DNA of 64,000 nucleotides from Nocardia brasiliensis (GTDB lineage: Bacteria; Actinomycetota; Actinomycetes; Mycobacteriales; Mycobacteriaceae): positions 186,001 to 250,000 of the forward strand of contig NZ_CP046171.1 of assembly GCF_011801125.1 (NCBI RefSeq), in the 5' to 3' direction. The translations under genes and the position numbers were made by a program. Below, piece by piece: positions 1-9,540 of this stretch (position 1 is the stretch's first letter; every line of letters begins with the position of its first letter). A model generated the notes under the pieces. It did no database searches. It was given only the letters and a program-made list of their open reading frames with translations, and was not told the origin of the DNA.

Positions 1-1411
1 GCATCGGCTCGGCCACCGCGTCGAAGATCGGCAGGCGCGGGTCCAGCGACGCGGTCGGGTCCTGGAAGACGATCTGCATCTTCCTGCGGATCTCGCGGCG
101 CTGCGCCTTGGTCAGGGACGCGACATCGCTGCCCATGATCTCGATGGTGCCCGATTCCGGGCTGACCAGGTCCAGAATCTGGGTGAGCGTCGTCGATTTG
201 CCGGAACCGGACTCGCCGACCAGCGCGAGCGTGCGGCCCTGCCGGACCTCGAAGCTGATCCCGTCCACCGCCCGGATCTCGCCCTTGCGGCGCCGGAACA
301 CGATGCCGGAGGTGATCGGGAAGGTTTTCACCAGGTTCGAGACCCGCAGCACCACCTGCTCGCTCGCCGCGGCCTCGGTGCGCGGCGTGGCAACCTCCTG
401 CCGGTAGGCCTCGAACAGCGCGTCGGTGCCGACCTCCGCGGTGCGGATGCAGGCGGCGGCGTGGCCCGGGTTGGTCTTCTCCAAAGGCGGCTCGGCGACC
501 CGGCACTCGTCGATCGCGATCGGGCAGCGCGGCGCGAACGAGCAGCCCGGGGGCAGATCGTGCATGGCGGGCGGCGAGCCGGCGATCGGGATCAGCGGCG
601 CCCTGGCCGGGCCGTCCATCCGCGGGATGGAACCGAGCAGGCCCACCGTGTACGGCATCCGGGGTGCGCTGAAAAGCTCTGCGGTGGTGGCAGTTTCGAC
701 GATCTTTCCGGCGTACATCACCGCGACCCGGTCGGCCAGCGTCGCCGCGATACCCATGTCGTGGGTGATCATGATGACGCCCGCGCCGGTGATATCGCGC
801 GCCTTGCGCAGCAGGTTGAGGATCTGCTTCTGCACCGTGACGTCCAGCGCGGTGGTCGGCTCGTCGCAGATGATCAGCGCCGGGTCGTTCGCGATCGCCA
901 TCGCGATGACGACGCGCTGGCGCATGCCGCCGGAGAACTCGTGCGGAAACGCCTTGGCGCGCACCTCGGGTTCCTTGATGCCGACCAGCTTCAGCAGTTC
1001 CACTGCCTTGGCCGCGGCCTCGGCCTTGCTCAGTTTGCCGTGTGCCAGTAGCGCTTCGGCGATCTGCTCGCCGACCCGGTACACCGGGGTCAGCGCAGAG
1101 AGCGGATCCTGGAACACCATGCTGATGGCACTGCCGCGCAGCCTGGACAATTCGCGGTCGCCGAGGCCGAGCAGTTCCCGCCCGCGCAACCGGATCGAGC
1201 CGCCGATGCGGGCCTGGTCCGGCAGCAGGCCCATCACCGCGAGCGAGGACACCGACTTGCCGGAGCCGGACTCGCCGACGATGGCGAGCACTTCGCCGTC
1301 GGACACCGTGTAGTTGACCCCGCGCACCGCCTCGATGCGTCCCTCTTCGCTGGGGAAGGAGACGCGCAGATCGGTCACCTCCAGCAGCGGCGCGGTGAAG
1401 TTGCCGGTCAT
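1..1411 (-). CDS. Fused dipeptide/oligopeptide ABC transporter ATP-binding protein (partial, runs off left edge)
   Basis: This cytoplasmic ATPase powers a peptide importer. One frame carries two complete nucleotide-binding units. The first has Walker A GESGSGKS near residue 50, signature FSGGMRQR and Walker [13 protein letters not shown]. The second has its own GESGSGKS and the Q-loop segment [15 protein letters not shown] close to the left edge. I checked that both domains share one frame, so it is an OppD-OppF/DppD-DppF type fusion, as in mycobacterial DppD. The ATG at 1411 overlaps the stop of the upstream permease (ATGA), indicating translational coupling. The C-terminus lies outside the window. 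The peptide substrate cannot be read from the sequence. Confidence 0.93.
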   Translation of the reverse strand, partial: MTGNFTAPLLEVTDLRVSFPSEEGRIEAVRGVNYTVSDGEVLAIVGESGSGKSVSSLAVMGLLPDQARIGGSIRLRGRELLGLGDRELSRLRGSAISMVFQDPLSALTPVYRVGEQIAEALLAHGKLSKAEAAAKAVELLKLVGIKEPEVRAKAFPHEFSGGMRQRVVIAMAIANDPALIICDEPTTALDVTVQKQILNLLRKARDITGAGVIMITHDMGIAATLADRVAVMYAGKIVETATTAELFSAPRMPYTVGLLGSIPRMDGPARAPLIPIAGSPPAMHDLPPGCSFAPRCPIAIDECRVAEPPLEKTNPGHAAACIRTAEVGTDALFEAYRQEVATPRTEAAASEQVVLRVSNLVKTFPITSGIVFRRRKGEIRAVDGISFEVRQGRTLALVGESGSGKSTTLTQILDLVSPESGTIEIMGSDVASLTKAQRREIRRKMQIVFQDPTASLDPRLPIFDAVAEPM

Positions 1412-2328
1412 GATTTCGCCTTCTTCTTCGAGCGCGCCCGCTTGGCACCGGGGTCGAACGCGTCCCGCAGTCCGTCGCCGACCAGGTTGGCGCACAACAC
1501 GATGGTGATCAACAGGCCACCGGCGAACAGGAACAGCCACGGATAGGTCAGTGCCGATTTGGTGCCTGCCGCGATGAGCGAGCCGAGCGAGACGTCCGGC
1601 GGTTGCACGCCGAAACCGAGGAAGCTGAGCCCGGTTTCGGCCATGATCGCCGCGCCGACCGCCAGCGTGGTGTCGATGATCAGGATCGAGGCGATGTTCG
1701 GCAGGATGTGGCTGAGGATGACCGTGCGCGTCGGTGCGCCCATATACCGTGCGGCCCTGACGAATTCGCGGTCACGCAGGCTCAGCGTGAGGCCGCGCAC
1801 GATGCGCGCGCTGATCATCCAGCCGAACACGCTGAGCAGCAGGATCAGCAGCAGGATCGACCCGCTGCCCTTCGTGCGCGGCGCGAACAGCGCGACGATG
1901 ATGAAGCTGGGCACCACGAGCAGCAGATCGACCAGCCACATGATCGCGCGGTCGGTCCAGCCGCCGAGCAGCCCGGCCAGCGCGCCCGCGGTCGCCGCGA
2001 TGATGGTGGAGAACACCGCCACGCACAGGCCGATCACCAGCGACTTCTGCATGCCGCGCAGCGTCTGGGCGAGCACGTCCTGCCCGATCTGCGTGGTGCC
2101 GAACGGATGCTTGGCACTCGGCGGCTTGAGCAGCGCGGTGTAATCCAGCTGCTGGTAGTCGTATTTCAGCAGCGGGGGCAGGGCGAAGCTCGCGATGAAG
2201 AGCAGGATCAGGATCACGCCACCGATCACGGCGGGCTTGTTGCGCAGGAATCGGCGCCACACCAGTTTGCGCCGGCCGGTCGCGGCAGGCTCCGGCGCCC
2301 CTTGCACGATGATCTCGGCTTCGGTCAC
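1408..2328 (-). CDS. Peptide ABC transporter permease, DppC/OppC type
   Basis: Inner-membrane permease of the peptide importer, with an OppC-type N-terminal segment ([17 protein letters not shown]), about six membrane helices and the EAA loop that docks the ATPase ([24 protein letters not shown]). I place the start at the GTG at 2328, giving 306 aa, because GAGG lies 7 nt upstream (2336-2339) and homology begins just after it. An ATG at 2412 would add 28 residues encoded by a short repeated module (see findings). It sits between the other permease and the fused ATPase in one minus-strand operon. Family assignment is firm; start choice is moderately sure. Confidence 0.9.
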   Translation of the reverse strand: MTEAEIIVQGAPEPAATGRRKLVWRRFLRNKPAVIGGVILILLFIASFALPPLLKYDYQQLDYTALLKPPSAKHPFGTTQIGQDVLAQTLRGMQKSLVIGLCVAVFSTIIAATAGALAGLLGGWTDRAIMWLVDLLLVVPSFIIVALFAPRTKGSGSILLLILLLSVFGWMISARIVRGLTLSLRDREFVRAARYMGAPTRTVILSHILPNIASILIIDTTLAVGAAIMAETGLSFLGFGVQPPDVSLGSLIAAGTKSALTYPWLFLFAGGLLITIVLCANLVGDGLRDAFDPGAKRARSKKKAKS

Positions 2329-2401
2329 GACTGCACCTCGCTCGCGCTCGGCTGCGGCGCGACCGAGATCGCGCCCGCGTTGGTTCGTTCGCTGTGCGGC
2401 C

Positions 2402-3379
2402 TCATGACACACGCACCCGCGGATCGAGCAGGGCCAGCACGATATCGGAGAGCAGGCCCGACACCAGCACCACCAATCCGGCGAACGCGGTCACCGTGAC
2501 CACCGGGTACAGGTCCTGGGCGTTGATCGAATCGACGAGCCACTCGCCGACCCCGTGCCAGCCGAAGATCTTCTCGGTGAACGTCGCGCCGGTGATCAGG
2601 CCGAGCAGGCTGTAGGCGAACAGCGTCGCCATCGGGATCAGCGCGGTCCGCAGACCGTGCTTGTAGAGCGCCTTGCTGCGGGTGAGGCCCTTCGCGCGGG
2701 CGGTGCGGATGAAATCGCTCTGCAGCACGTCGAGCATGGCGTTGCGCTGATAGCGGCTGTAGCCCGCCATGCCGCCGAGCGCCAGGCCCGCCGTCGGCAG
2801 CACGAGATGCTGCACCCGGTCGAGCAGCTGCGGCCAGAATCCGTCGATCCGGTTCGCCGAGGTTTCCCCGGTATAGAGGAATATCTGCGTGCCGGTCAGC
2901 GAATTTATTTCCAGCGCACCGTATTTCAGCAATGTCGCGAGTAGGAACACCGGTGTGCTGAGCACCAGTAGTGAGATGACCGTGGTGAAGTAGTCGCTGA
3001 ATTTGTATTGCCGGATCGCGCCCGCCGCACCGATCAAGACGCCGAGTATCGTGCCGACCACCGAACCGATGATCAGCAGCCGCAGGCTCACCGCGACCCG
3101 GCGCGGCAGCTCCTCGCTCACCGGCTGACCGGCCAGGGTCTTCCCGAAATCGCCTTGCGGAATCCCTTTGAGCCAGGTGAGATAGCGCTGCGGGATCGGG
3201 TCGTTGAGATGTAACTCCTCGGCCTTGGCGTCGATCACCGCCTGCGGCGGGCGCGGATTGCGTTGTTCCAGACTGTCCAGCGGCCGGAACGTCAACGACG
3301 CCAGGCTGAAGGTCAGGAACGACGCCAGCAGCAACAGCACGACATAGTGAAGCGCGCGTCGTAGCAGGAAGCCGGTCAT
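2402..3379 (-). CDS. Peptide ABC transporter permease, DppB/OppB type
   Basis: First gene of the visible importer operon, 325 aa. It shows the DppB/OppB pattern: an N-terminal helix (FLLRRALHYVVLLLLASFL), a periplasmic region, five further helices and the ATPase-docking loop around SDFIRTARAKGLTRSKALYKHGLR. It forms the membrane channel with the DppC-type subunit. No solute-binding protein gene lies upstream: the next gene at 3538 points the other way. The binding protein must be encoded past the left edge or elsewhere. Confidence 0.92.
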   Translation of the reverse strand: MTGFLLRRALHYVVLLLLASFLTFSLASLTFRPLDSLEQRNPRPPQAVIDAKAEELHLNDPIPQRYLTWLKGIPQGDFGKTLAGQPVSEELPRRVAVSLRLLIIGSVVGTILGVLIGAAGAIRQYKFSDYFTTVISLLVLSTPVFLLATLLKYGALEINSLTGTQIFLYTGETSANRIDGFWPQLLDRVQHLVLPTAGLALGGMAGYSRYQRNAMLDVLQSDFIRTARAKGLTRSKALYKHGLRTALIPMATLFAYSLLGLITGATFTEKIFGWHGVGEWLVDSINAQDLYPVVTVTAFAGLVVLVSGLLSDIVLALLDPRVRVS

Positions 3380-3537
3380 CAGTCCTCGTGTGTCTTTCGG
3401 CTGGATGGCCCCAGCGACGAGTATTAGCCCCTGATCATAAGGACGTAGACCCGAACGCGCGTGGCACGTGGCGTTCGGGCATGTCCTTTATTCTGTCCAC
3501 ACAGACAGGTGCGGGGATTCCCGCGAAGGGGGGAACC

Positions 3538-4362
3538 ATGACATCACCGCAATATCCCGGCGGCTACCAACCGTATTCCGGGTATCCGGGCGTTGTGCCT
3601 GCGCCGAGCGGCGCCACGGCGATCACCGCGGGTGTGCTCGCCTGTGTCGGTGCGGTCGGGCAATTACTCGGCGGCGTGGTGAACCTGGTGTTCGGGATCG
3701 TCGATATCGGACATGAACTCAGCGAATACGATTCGACCGGTCTGCTCGGCCAGAGTTGGTATCGGGGTTTCGCTCTCGTCACCGGGGCGGCGGCACTGGT
3801 GACCGGGGTGGTGCTCGGGCTCGGCGCGATCGCGCTGCTGCGCAGGAAACAGTCCGGCCGGACCCTCGTTGTCGCTGGTTGTGCCGGCGTCCTCGGGATC
3901 GGCATCATCTCGTACGCCCTGGTTCAATCCGCAGGCGGTTCGTGGGACACTGCCATCGGCCTGACCAGCGGCATCAGTGGCCTCGTCGGCCTGATGTTCC
4001 CTATCTGCACCGTGGTCCTCGCCCTCGTGCCCGCCACCACCCGCTGGCTCGCACACACGCCGCCCGCCTATCCATATGCCCCGGCGCAGGGTGCTCCCTG
4101 GCCGCAACAGCCGCAGACGCAAGGCCCCGCCCAACCGAATTGGCAGGCCCCGCCGCAAGTTCCCGGCGGCCAACCCACCTGGGGCGCACCCGGTGTCGCC
4201 CCCCAGGCCGCGTGGCCCGAGCCGAGCGCCTCGACCCCGCCTGCCGCGTGGGGCCCTGCCGAATCACCAGGCACGCGGCCCGAGGATTCGGCTGTGCCAC
4301 CGCCCGCCGCACCGGCACCGCCCAGCCCCGACGACGTGGTCAAGCGCCCGCCCTCCGCGTAG
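3538..4362 (+). CDS. Pro/Gln-rich membrane protein of unknown function
   Basis: Predicted 274-aa membrane protein. The first 30 residues are Tyr/Pro/Gly-rich (MTSPQYPGGYQPYSGYPG), followed by about four hydrophobic segments (residues 25-175) and a long tail rich in Pro, Gln, Ala and Trp after WLAHTPPAYPYAP. The start at 3538 is chosen for the AAGGGGGGAA ribosome binding site just upstream. A longer frame from 3388 has no comparable signal. It is paralogous to the protein at 12074-12643: both have an LLRR(K/D)xxGR cytosolic loop and a W(L/V)xHTP motif after the last helix. I do not recognise a function. Similar Pro-rich tails occur on actinobacterial envelope and division-zone proteins, but that is only analogy. 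Confidence 0.75.
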   Translation: MTSPQYPGGYQPYSGYPGVVPAPSGATAITAGVLACVGAVGQLLGGVVNLVFGIVDIGHELSEYDSTGLLGQSWYRGFALVTGAAALVTGVVLGLGAIALLRRKQSGRTLVVAGCAGVLGIGIISYALVQSAGGSWDTAIGLTSGISGLVGLMFPICTVVLALVPATTRWLAHTPPAYPYAPAQGAPWPQQPQTQGPAQPNWQAPPQVPGGQPTWGAPGVAPQAAWPEPSASTPPAAWGPAESPGTRPEDSAVPPPAAPAPPSPDDVVKRPPSA

Positions 4363-4525
4363 CGGCACCTGTGCCGGTACCCGAGGGTGACTCGCGCCCG
4401 TGCGTCATTCGGCGGTCGCGGGTCCGACTCCGGGGGCGTCCTTGCCGGTCTGCTCCCAGGTCACCCGGTGCTCTACCGGAGGGACCGGTCCACCTGTAAC
4501 TCAGTTGTCCGGCAGGATGGAATAG

Positions 4526-5356
4526 GTGACCCTCTTGCACCTGCCGAAGCCGAAGATGGTGGCCACCGATGTGGACGGCACCCTCATCGATCACGACGAG
4601 CGGGTCACCGCGCGCACGAAGGCCGCGGTGGACGCGCTGATCGGGGACGGTGTGCCGTTCGTGCTCGCCACCGGACGCCCGCCGCGCTGGATCGACCCGG
4701 TGGTGGACGGCCTCGGTTACGCGCCGCTGTGCGTGTGCGGCAACGGCGCGGTGATCTACGACAGCGCGTCCGATCGGGTGCTGAGCAGCATGACACTGGA
4801 CGTGCCGACGCTGTCTTGGATCGCCGACCTGGCCGAGCAGGCGCTGCCGGGCTGCGGCCTGGCGGCCGAGCGGGTCGGTGCGAGCGCGCACGACGCGGTG
4901 ACCCCGCAGTTCGTCAGTTCGCCGCTGTACGAACACGCCTGGCTGAACCCCGACGACACCTCGGTGGCCAGGCACGAGGTGATCGACTCGCCCGCGATCA
5001 AGATGCTGATCCGACTACCCGGCGCGCGCAGCTCCGACATGCGCACCGTGCTCGCCCCGTTGATCGGCGCGCGCGCCGACATCACCTACTCCACCGAACA
5101 CGGACTGATCGAACTGTCCGCACCGGGCGTCACCAAGGCCTCCGGTCTCGCGGTCGTCGCGCAGCGCCTCGGCGTCGAGGCCGCCAACATCATCGCGTTC
5201 GGCGACATGCCCAATGATGTCCCGATGCTCACCATGGCGGGCCACGGTGTCGCCATGGCCAACGCGCACGCCGAAACCATCGCCGCCGCAAACGAAGTCG
5301 CCCAATCCAATCGCGACGACGGCGTCGCGCGCGTGCTCGAACGCTGGTGGGTCTGA
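4526..5356 (+). CDS. HAD-superfamily hydrolase, Cof type (Rv3813c-like)
   Basis: Cytoplasmic 276-aa phosphatase-like protein. Motif I is DVDGTLIDHD near residue 15, with the nucleophile and acid/base Asp. Motif II includes VLATGRPP, the conserved Lys is in SPAIKM, and motif IV is GDMPNDVPM near residue 230. The size and large C2-type cap fit the Cof/YbiV branch, which dephosphorylates sugar phosphates or cofactors. Start is GTG 4526. It lies two genes from the LGFP amidase, as Rv3813c lies near Rv3811 in M. tuberculosis. The natural substrate is unknown. Confidence 0.9.
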   Translation: MTLLHLPKPKMVATDVDGTLIDHDERVTARTKAAVDALIGDGVPFVLATGRPPRWIDPVVDGLGYAPLCVCGNGAVIYDSASDRVLSSMTLDVPTLSWIADLAEQALPGCGLAAERVGASAHDAVTPQFVSSPLYEHAWLNPDDTSVARHEVIDSPAIKMLIRLPGARSSDMRTVLAPLIGARADITYSTEHGLIELSAPGVTKASGLAVVAQRLGVEAANIIAFGDMPNDVPMLTMAGHGVAMANAHAETIAAANEVAQSNRDDGVARVLERWWV

Positions 5357-5370
5357 GCCCTGATACGACC

Positions 5371-5411
5371 GGAGCCCGCCGCCGGTGATCAGCTCACGGG
5401 TGGCGGGCTCC
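5371..5411. terminator. Hairpin between convergent HAD and amidase genes
   Basis: A perfect 10-bp inverted repeat (GGAGCCCGCC at 5371-5380 and its complement at 5402-5411) with a 21-nt loop lies between two convergent stops. It is a plausible bidirectional terminator, although no T-run follows. Confidence 0.45.
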
Positions 5412-5428
5412 GCGGGGTGTGGGCCGGG

Positions 5429-7873
5429 TCAGCCGGCCGGCGCGGGTTCCGGCGGCAGGAAGTCGGCCGGGGCCGGGAATCGCAGTCCGTCTTCCTCGGC
5501 AGGCGCGGGTGCCGGTGCGGCCGCGGGTGCCGGTGCCGGTATGTCCGCGGGCGCGGCGCCCGGCGGCGGAACGTTGCGACCGGCCTCCTGCTGATAGGTG
5601 TCGTTGAACGTCTTCCACACCGTGGTGACGATCCCGGTCGCCTGGTTCAGGATCAGCGAGCCGTGCTCGAAGTCCGAGCGCAGGCCGTTCGGCACGGCGT
5701 AGGCGTCGCTCTGCGGGACGCCGAGCACGCCCGCGTCGCCGCCGAGTTGCAGGAAGCGGTCGAGGATCTTGCCGAGCACCTCGATGACCTTGCCGTCCGG
5801 CCCGGCGTAGACATACCCGTTGGCGAACTTGGCATACTGCCGCCCTTCGGCCGCGGTCATCGGCTCGGATTGCGGCTCGCCGAGCGGTCCGCCCGCGCCG
5901 CCCTTGTCGGCCCAGTGCTTGGCGATGGGGTTCTGGTCGACCATCGCGAGCAGCTTCTTGGTGAGCGCGGCCAGCGCGGCGAGGTCGGGCTTGCTGCGCG
6001 GCGCGGCCTGGGGTGCGGCCTGCGCCTGGCCTTGGCCGGTGCCGTCGGTTCCCGTGCCGTTGTTCGCGTAGCTGTCGGTGCTGTTTCCGCTGTCGGCGAG
6101 CCCGCTGCCGCCCGCGACACGCGCGGCGATCTGCCGGATTTCATCCATCATCGCGTAGCCGGCGTCGCCGGGGCACGTGGTGTTTCCGACGTCGCGATGG
6201 GCGAACACGACCGGCAGCCGCACCTCTTGACCGAGGGCGTAGGGGGTGAAGTCGGTGCCTTCGGAGTACATCGTGGTGTACCCGACCGGGTCGAGGTGGG
6301 CGATCTTCGAGCGCCAGCCGATGAAGTTGCCGATGGCGTTGATCGCCGCCTGACTGGGCTGCTCGGACTCGTAGTTGCCCATCAGCGCGACACCCGCGGT
6401 GTTCTCGTTGAAGCCGCCCGCGTGCGCGCCCTGCACCGCCCGGGTCAGACCGCCCGCGCGGCCCTCGAAGATCTGGCCGTACTTGTCGACCAGGGCGTTG
6501 TAGCCGATGTCGCACCAGCCCAGGGTTTGGGCGTGATAGGTGTAGATCGCGCGGACAATGCCCGCGGATTCTTCGGGGGAGTAGTCGTTGCGTCCCGCGG
6601 TGTGGTGCACGGTGATGCCGCCGAGACCGTCCCCGCCGGGACCGTCGTCGTAGGTGGGTTCCTCGCAGCGGATGTTCTCGTCCGCGCCCCAGCCCGCGCG
6701 GCTGATCACGGCGGGGCCGCCGCTGGGCAGCGTCTCGGCGACCTTGTGCAGCGCGCCGTCGATGGCGCCGCGGCCCGGATCGATGAGGACGGCGGTGAGG
6801 TCGAGCGCGGACATCTGCGCCGGATCGTCCGAGCGGGGCGCGGGCGGGACGGTGTCGTCGGGGGCCGTCGCCACGGCGGGCTTGCGGGTGACCAGCATCT
6901 GCACGGCGTTCGTGGTGCCGACGTAGAGCGGTTCGGTCCCGGTCTTGCCGCCGGGCGCGGTGCGATCGGTGCGGCGGGTGTCGACCTCTTCGGTGTTGAA
7001 CCACGGACCCCAGCTGCCGTCGGCTTGGCGCGCCCGGATCAGCGCCTTGGTGTTCGCCAGGTCTGTCGAGGTGAGCGCGACGACGCTGAACGGGGTATCC
7101 CTGGATACCTCTTTCACCTGGGCGCCGACCTGGTCGGCGAGGTCCGGCGGGATCGCGCCCGGGGCGAGCGCGGGCGTGTCGGGTGAGGTGCCCGGTGGCA
7201 GGTGACCGGGATCGGCGATGAAGCGGGTTCCCGTGGCCGCGGGCGCCTGGGCGGGCAGCGGAGTCTGTCCCGCGGCGACCTGGCCCGGCAGCGGGGTTTG
7301 CCCCGGCGCGGCCTGCATGGGAAGCGGAGTTTGCCCCGGGGTCGCGGCTTGCGCGGGAAGCTGGGTTTGGCCGGGCGTGGCGGCCTGGCCGGGAAGGGGG
7401 GTCTGGCCCGGTGCGGCGGCCTGTCCCGGGACGGGGTTCTGGCCAGGTGCTGCGGCCGGTCCGGAGGGTGGAACGACGGGCTGACCAGGCGCGTTCTGCG
7501 CGCCCGGAGCACTCGGGCCGTTCAGCTTGGGTAGGGGTATTTCCTTGGGTAGCTGCACGCCCGGCGGCAGGGGTAGGCCCTGGGGAATCGGAATCGAGGC
7601 GGGCAGCGGCAGCATCCGAAGATCGGACAGCCGCAGGTCAGGCAGATCGAGTCCGGTCAGCTCGCGCAGCGGCAGCACGATATCGGGCGCCGAATTCAGC
7701 ACCACCTCGGCCATTCGGGCCGGCACGGCGGCGAGTTCGGTGTCGGTGGTCTGGCGATACTCGGACGAGTCGCTCATCGTGAGCACCGCGAGCGGGGCCG
7801 CTACCGCGAGGGTGGTGACAACCGGGAGGACGTAGGACCGTTTCGGTTTGCGGTACGGCACGAGCTTCTCCAT
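5429..7873 (-). CDS. Secreted PGRP-type N-acetylmuramoyl-L-alanine amidase with LGFP repeats (Rv3811/Csp-like)
   Basis: Exported 814-aa peptidoglycan hydrolase candidate. An N-terminal signal/anchor helix (residues about 13-33) follows basic residues. A Pro-rich linker includes degenerate PGQTPLPxQAA repeats at residues 142-210. The amidase_2/PGRP domain covers about 388-590. Zinc-ligand candidates are the His pair in TVHHTAGR (423/424), the His of FAHRD (559) and the Cys of NTTCPGD (567), the T7-lysozyme-type set, so it should be catalytic. Two LGFP-type repeats (LGEPQSE, LGVPQSD) occupy about 675-770, before an Ala/Pro tail. It is divergent from the SpoIID gene at 8078. The family cleaves the lactyl-alanine bond; the repeats probably tether it to the cell wall. 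Confidence 0.9.
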   Translation of the reverse strand: MEKLVPYRKPKRSYVLPVVTTLAVAAPLAVLTMSDSSEYRQTTDTELAAVPARMAEVVLNSAPDIVLPLRELTGLDLPDLRLSDLRMLPLPASIPIPQGLPLPPGVQLPKEIPLPKLNGPSAPGAQNAPGQPVVPPSGPAAAPGQNPVPGQAAAPGQTPLPGQAATPGQTQLPAQAATPGQTPLPMQAAPGQTPLPGQVAAGQTPLPAQAPAATGTRFIADPGHLPPGTSPDTPALAPGAIPPDLADQVGAQVKEVSRDTPFSVVALTSTDLANTKALIRARQADGSWGPWFNTEEVDTRRTDRTAPGGKTGTEPLYVGTTNAVQMLVTRKPAVATAPDDTVPPAPRSDDPAQMSALDLTAVLIDPGRGAIDGALHKVAETLPSGGPAVISRAGWGADENIRCEEPTYDDGPGGDGLGGITVHHTAGRNDYSPEESAGIVRAIYTYHAQTLGWCDIGYNALVDKYGQIFEGRAGGLTRAVQGAHAGGFNENTAGVALMGNYESEQPSQAAINAIGNFIGWRSKIAHLDPVGYTTMYSEGTDFTPYALGQEVRLPVVFAHRDVGNTTCPGDAGYAMMDEIRQIAARVAGGSGLADSGNSTDSYANNGTGTDGTGQGQAQAAPQAAPRSKPDLAALAALTKKLLAMVDQNPIAKHWADKGGAGGPLGEPQSEPMTAAEGRQYAKFANGYVYAGPDGKVIEVLGKILDRFLQLGGDAGVLGVPQSDAYAVPNGLRSDFEHGSLILNQATGIVTTVWKTFNDTYQQEAGRNVPPPGAAPADIPAPAPAAAPAPAPAEEDGLRFPAPADFLPPEPAPAG

Positions 7874-8077
7874 TCAGGTCGAACCAGTTGATCGTGTCGA
7901 ACAGGGTTGCTTCCTGATGTATCAACGATCACAATAGTCACAACTTTCACATATCTAAACCTCTGGTTGAGGATTATGTGATTGCTCGAATGTAGCTCTC
8001 GGAGTGTGGCCGGATGAAACGACATGCCGACAGGCAGCCGATCCCACCCGGCCCTGGAAAACCGTGGGAGTGAACGG

Positions 8078-9508
8078 ATGCGACGCGACACGGCACCGGA
8101 ACGGCAACGCACGGGGGGAGCGCTGACGCGGGCAAAATCCGCGCGCAGACCGCGGGCCGGTTTCGCGCGCCGACGAACGGGTCTCTCACCTGCGGTAAAC
8201 CTGCGTCGCGTGCTCGTGACGGGCGTGGCGGGCGTGGCCGCGGGCACGCTGCTGGTGCTCTGGTCCGCGCCGGGGGAGTCGCCCTATCGCACGGTGGCCG
8301 GACCCGGCCACGGCCGCGGCATGAGTCAGCTCGGTGCGCTGGCGAACGCCCAGGAGGGCTGGACCGCCGAGCGCATCCTCGATTACTACTACCCGGGCGC
8401 GCGGCTCGGCACCATCGCGGCAACCACCGTCGGCATCCGGCTCACCGCACAGGACGACTCCACCCTCGACGCCTTCTCGGGCGCGGGTCTGCGCGTCGCC
8501 GACCGGCTCGTCGAGCCGGGACAGGCCGCGCACCTCACCCTGCTGCCGGGTGGCGGCGCGAACGTGGTCGTGACGGTCGGTTGTGACGGCGAGGTGCTGT
8601 GGCAGGGCGTGACCGATGAGCCGTGGCTCTATCCGGTCGATCCCGGCCCGAATCGTCCTGCCGCCGAACATCTCACGCTGTGCGGCGGCTCGGCGTACCG
8701 GGGCGCGCTCGGTCTGGCCGAGGAGAACGGGGTGGCCCGCACCGTGAACCGGGTCGATGTGGAGGACTATCTGCTCGGCGTCGTCCCGGCCGAGGTGCAG
8801 GCCAACTGGGCGGACAAGGGCGCCGCCGAGGCGCTGCGCGCGCAGGCGATCGCCGCGCGCTCGTATGTGCTTGCCGAGCACCGTTTTCCGTACGCGCAGA
8901 GCTGCGACACCACCGACTGCCAGGTGTATCCCGGTACCGACAAAGAGGATCCGCGCGCGGCCGCCGCGATCGCCACGACGGCGGGCATGGTCCTGACCCG
9001 GGACGGGCGAATCCTGCGGTCGGAGTATTCCGCCGCGCCCGGTGGGGGCGAGCCCGCTGACATCTACGCCTTCGAGGTCGGCCCCGCGCTGACCGAGCTC
9101 GCGCCGAATAACCCTGTGCCGCCGATAGATCCACGCACCCAGACGAACACCGGGGTGTCGGCGATCGAGGCCGAGTACCGGCGGATCGGCGGTGCGGCGA
9201 GCGCGGTGGGCACGCCGATCGGCCCGGAGATGGTGCTGCCGGAGAACGCGGGCACCTATCGCATGTTCACCAATGGCGTCATCATCGCGACCGAGACGCT
9301 TGGCGCGCAGGTCGTCGACTTCACCACGCTGTTGCAACTGGTGCCGGACCCGATCGCGCACGACTCCGCGCCGACCGGCGGCACCCCGCCCTCGGCGCAG
9401 GCGGCCTGGCCGGGCGGCACCGCCGCGCCGACCACCGCATCGACGCCGACCCCGCGCCCGACCTCGAGCCTGCCGACCCCGAATGCCCCCGCAGCGGGTG
9501 ACCGCTGA
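8078..9508 (+). CDS. SpoIID/LytB-domain secreted protein
   Basis: Exported 476-aa protein with one N-terminal membrane segment (LVTGVAGVAAGTLLVLWSA) after an Arg-rich stretch. It has the SpoIID core VEDYLLGVVPAEVQANW, including the Glu equivalent to the catalytic acid of SpoIID transglycosylase, and KAQA-type text (RAQAIAARSYVLAE). The motif GHGRGMSQLGA...ILDYYYPGA, at the C-terminal end of Bacillus SpoIID, here comes before the core. A Pro/Thr-rich tail closes the protein. ATG 8078 is preferred over 8024 because GGGAG precedes it. Bacillus SpoIID cleaves glycan strands freed of stem peptides by an amidase, which makes the divergent amidase neighbour suggestive. Confidence 0.85.
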   Translation: MRRDTAPERQRTGGALTRAKSARRPRAGFARRRTGLSPAVNLRRVLVTGVAGVAAGTLLVLWSAPGESPYRTVAGPGHGRGMSQLGALANAQEGWTAERILDYYYPGARLGTIAATTVGIRLTAQDDSTLDAFSGAGLRVADRLVEPGQAAHLTLLPGGGANVVVTVGCDGEVLWQGVTDEPWLYPVDPGPNRPAAEHLTLCGGSAYRGALGLAEENGVARTVNRVDVEDYLLGVVPAEVQANWADKGAAEALRAQAIAARSYVLAEHRFPYAQSCDTTDCQVYPGTDKEDPRAAAAIATTAGMVLTRDGRILRSEYSAAPGGGEPADIYAFEVGPALTELAPNNPVPPIDPRTQTNTGVSAIEAEYRRIGGAASAVGTPIGPEMVLPENAGTYRMFTNGVIIATETLGAQVVDFTTLLQLVPDPIAHDSAPTGGTPPSAQAAWPGGTAAPTTASTPTPRPTSSLPTPNAPAAGDR

Positions 9509-9540
9509 GCTGTTCTACCGCGAATAGCGTTGCGCGGCAA

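Noticed and set aside
426..1313. Plus-strand frames over the ABC ATPase
   Set aside because: The minus strand encodes Walker A, signature and Walker B motifs in one continuous frame; the plus-strand frames are its antisense.
5417..7186. A 589-aa plus-strand frame opposite the amidase
   Set aside because: Overlaps the conserved amidase domain and LGFP repeats in antisense and has no domain of its own.
7225..7470. A CRISPR-like array of short repeats
   Set aside because: The repeats encode a Pro/Gln-rich linker in frame, vary in length and have no unique spacers or cas genes.
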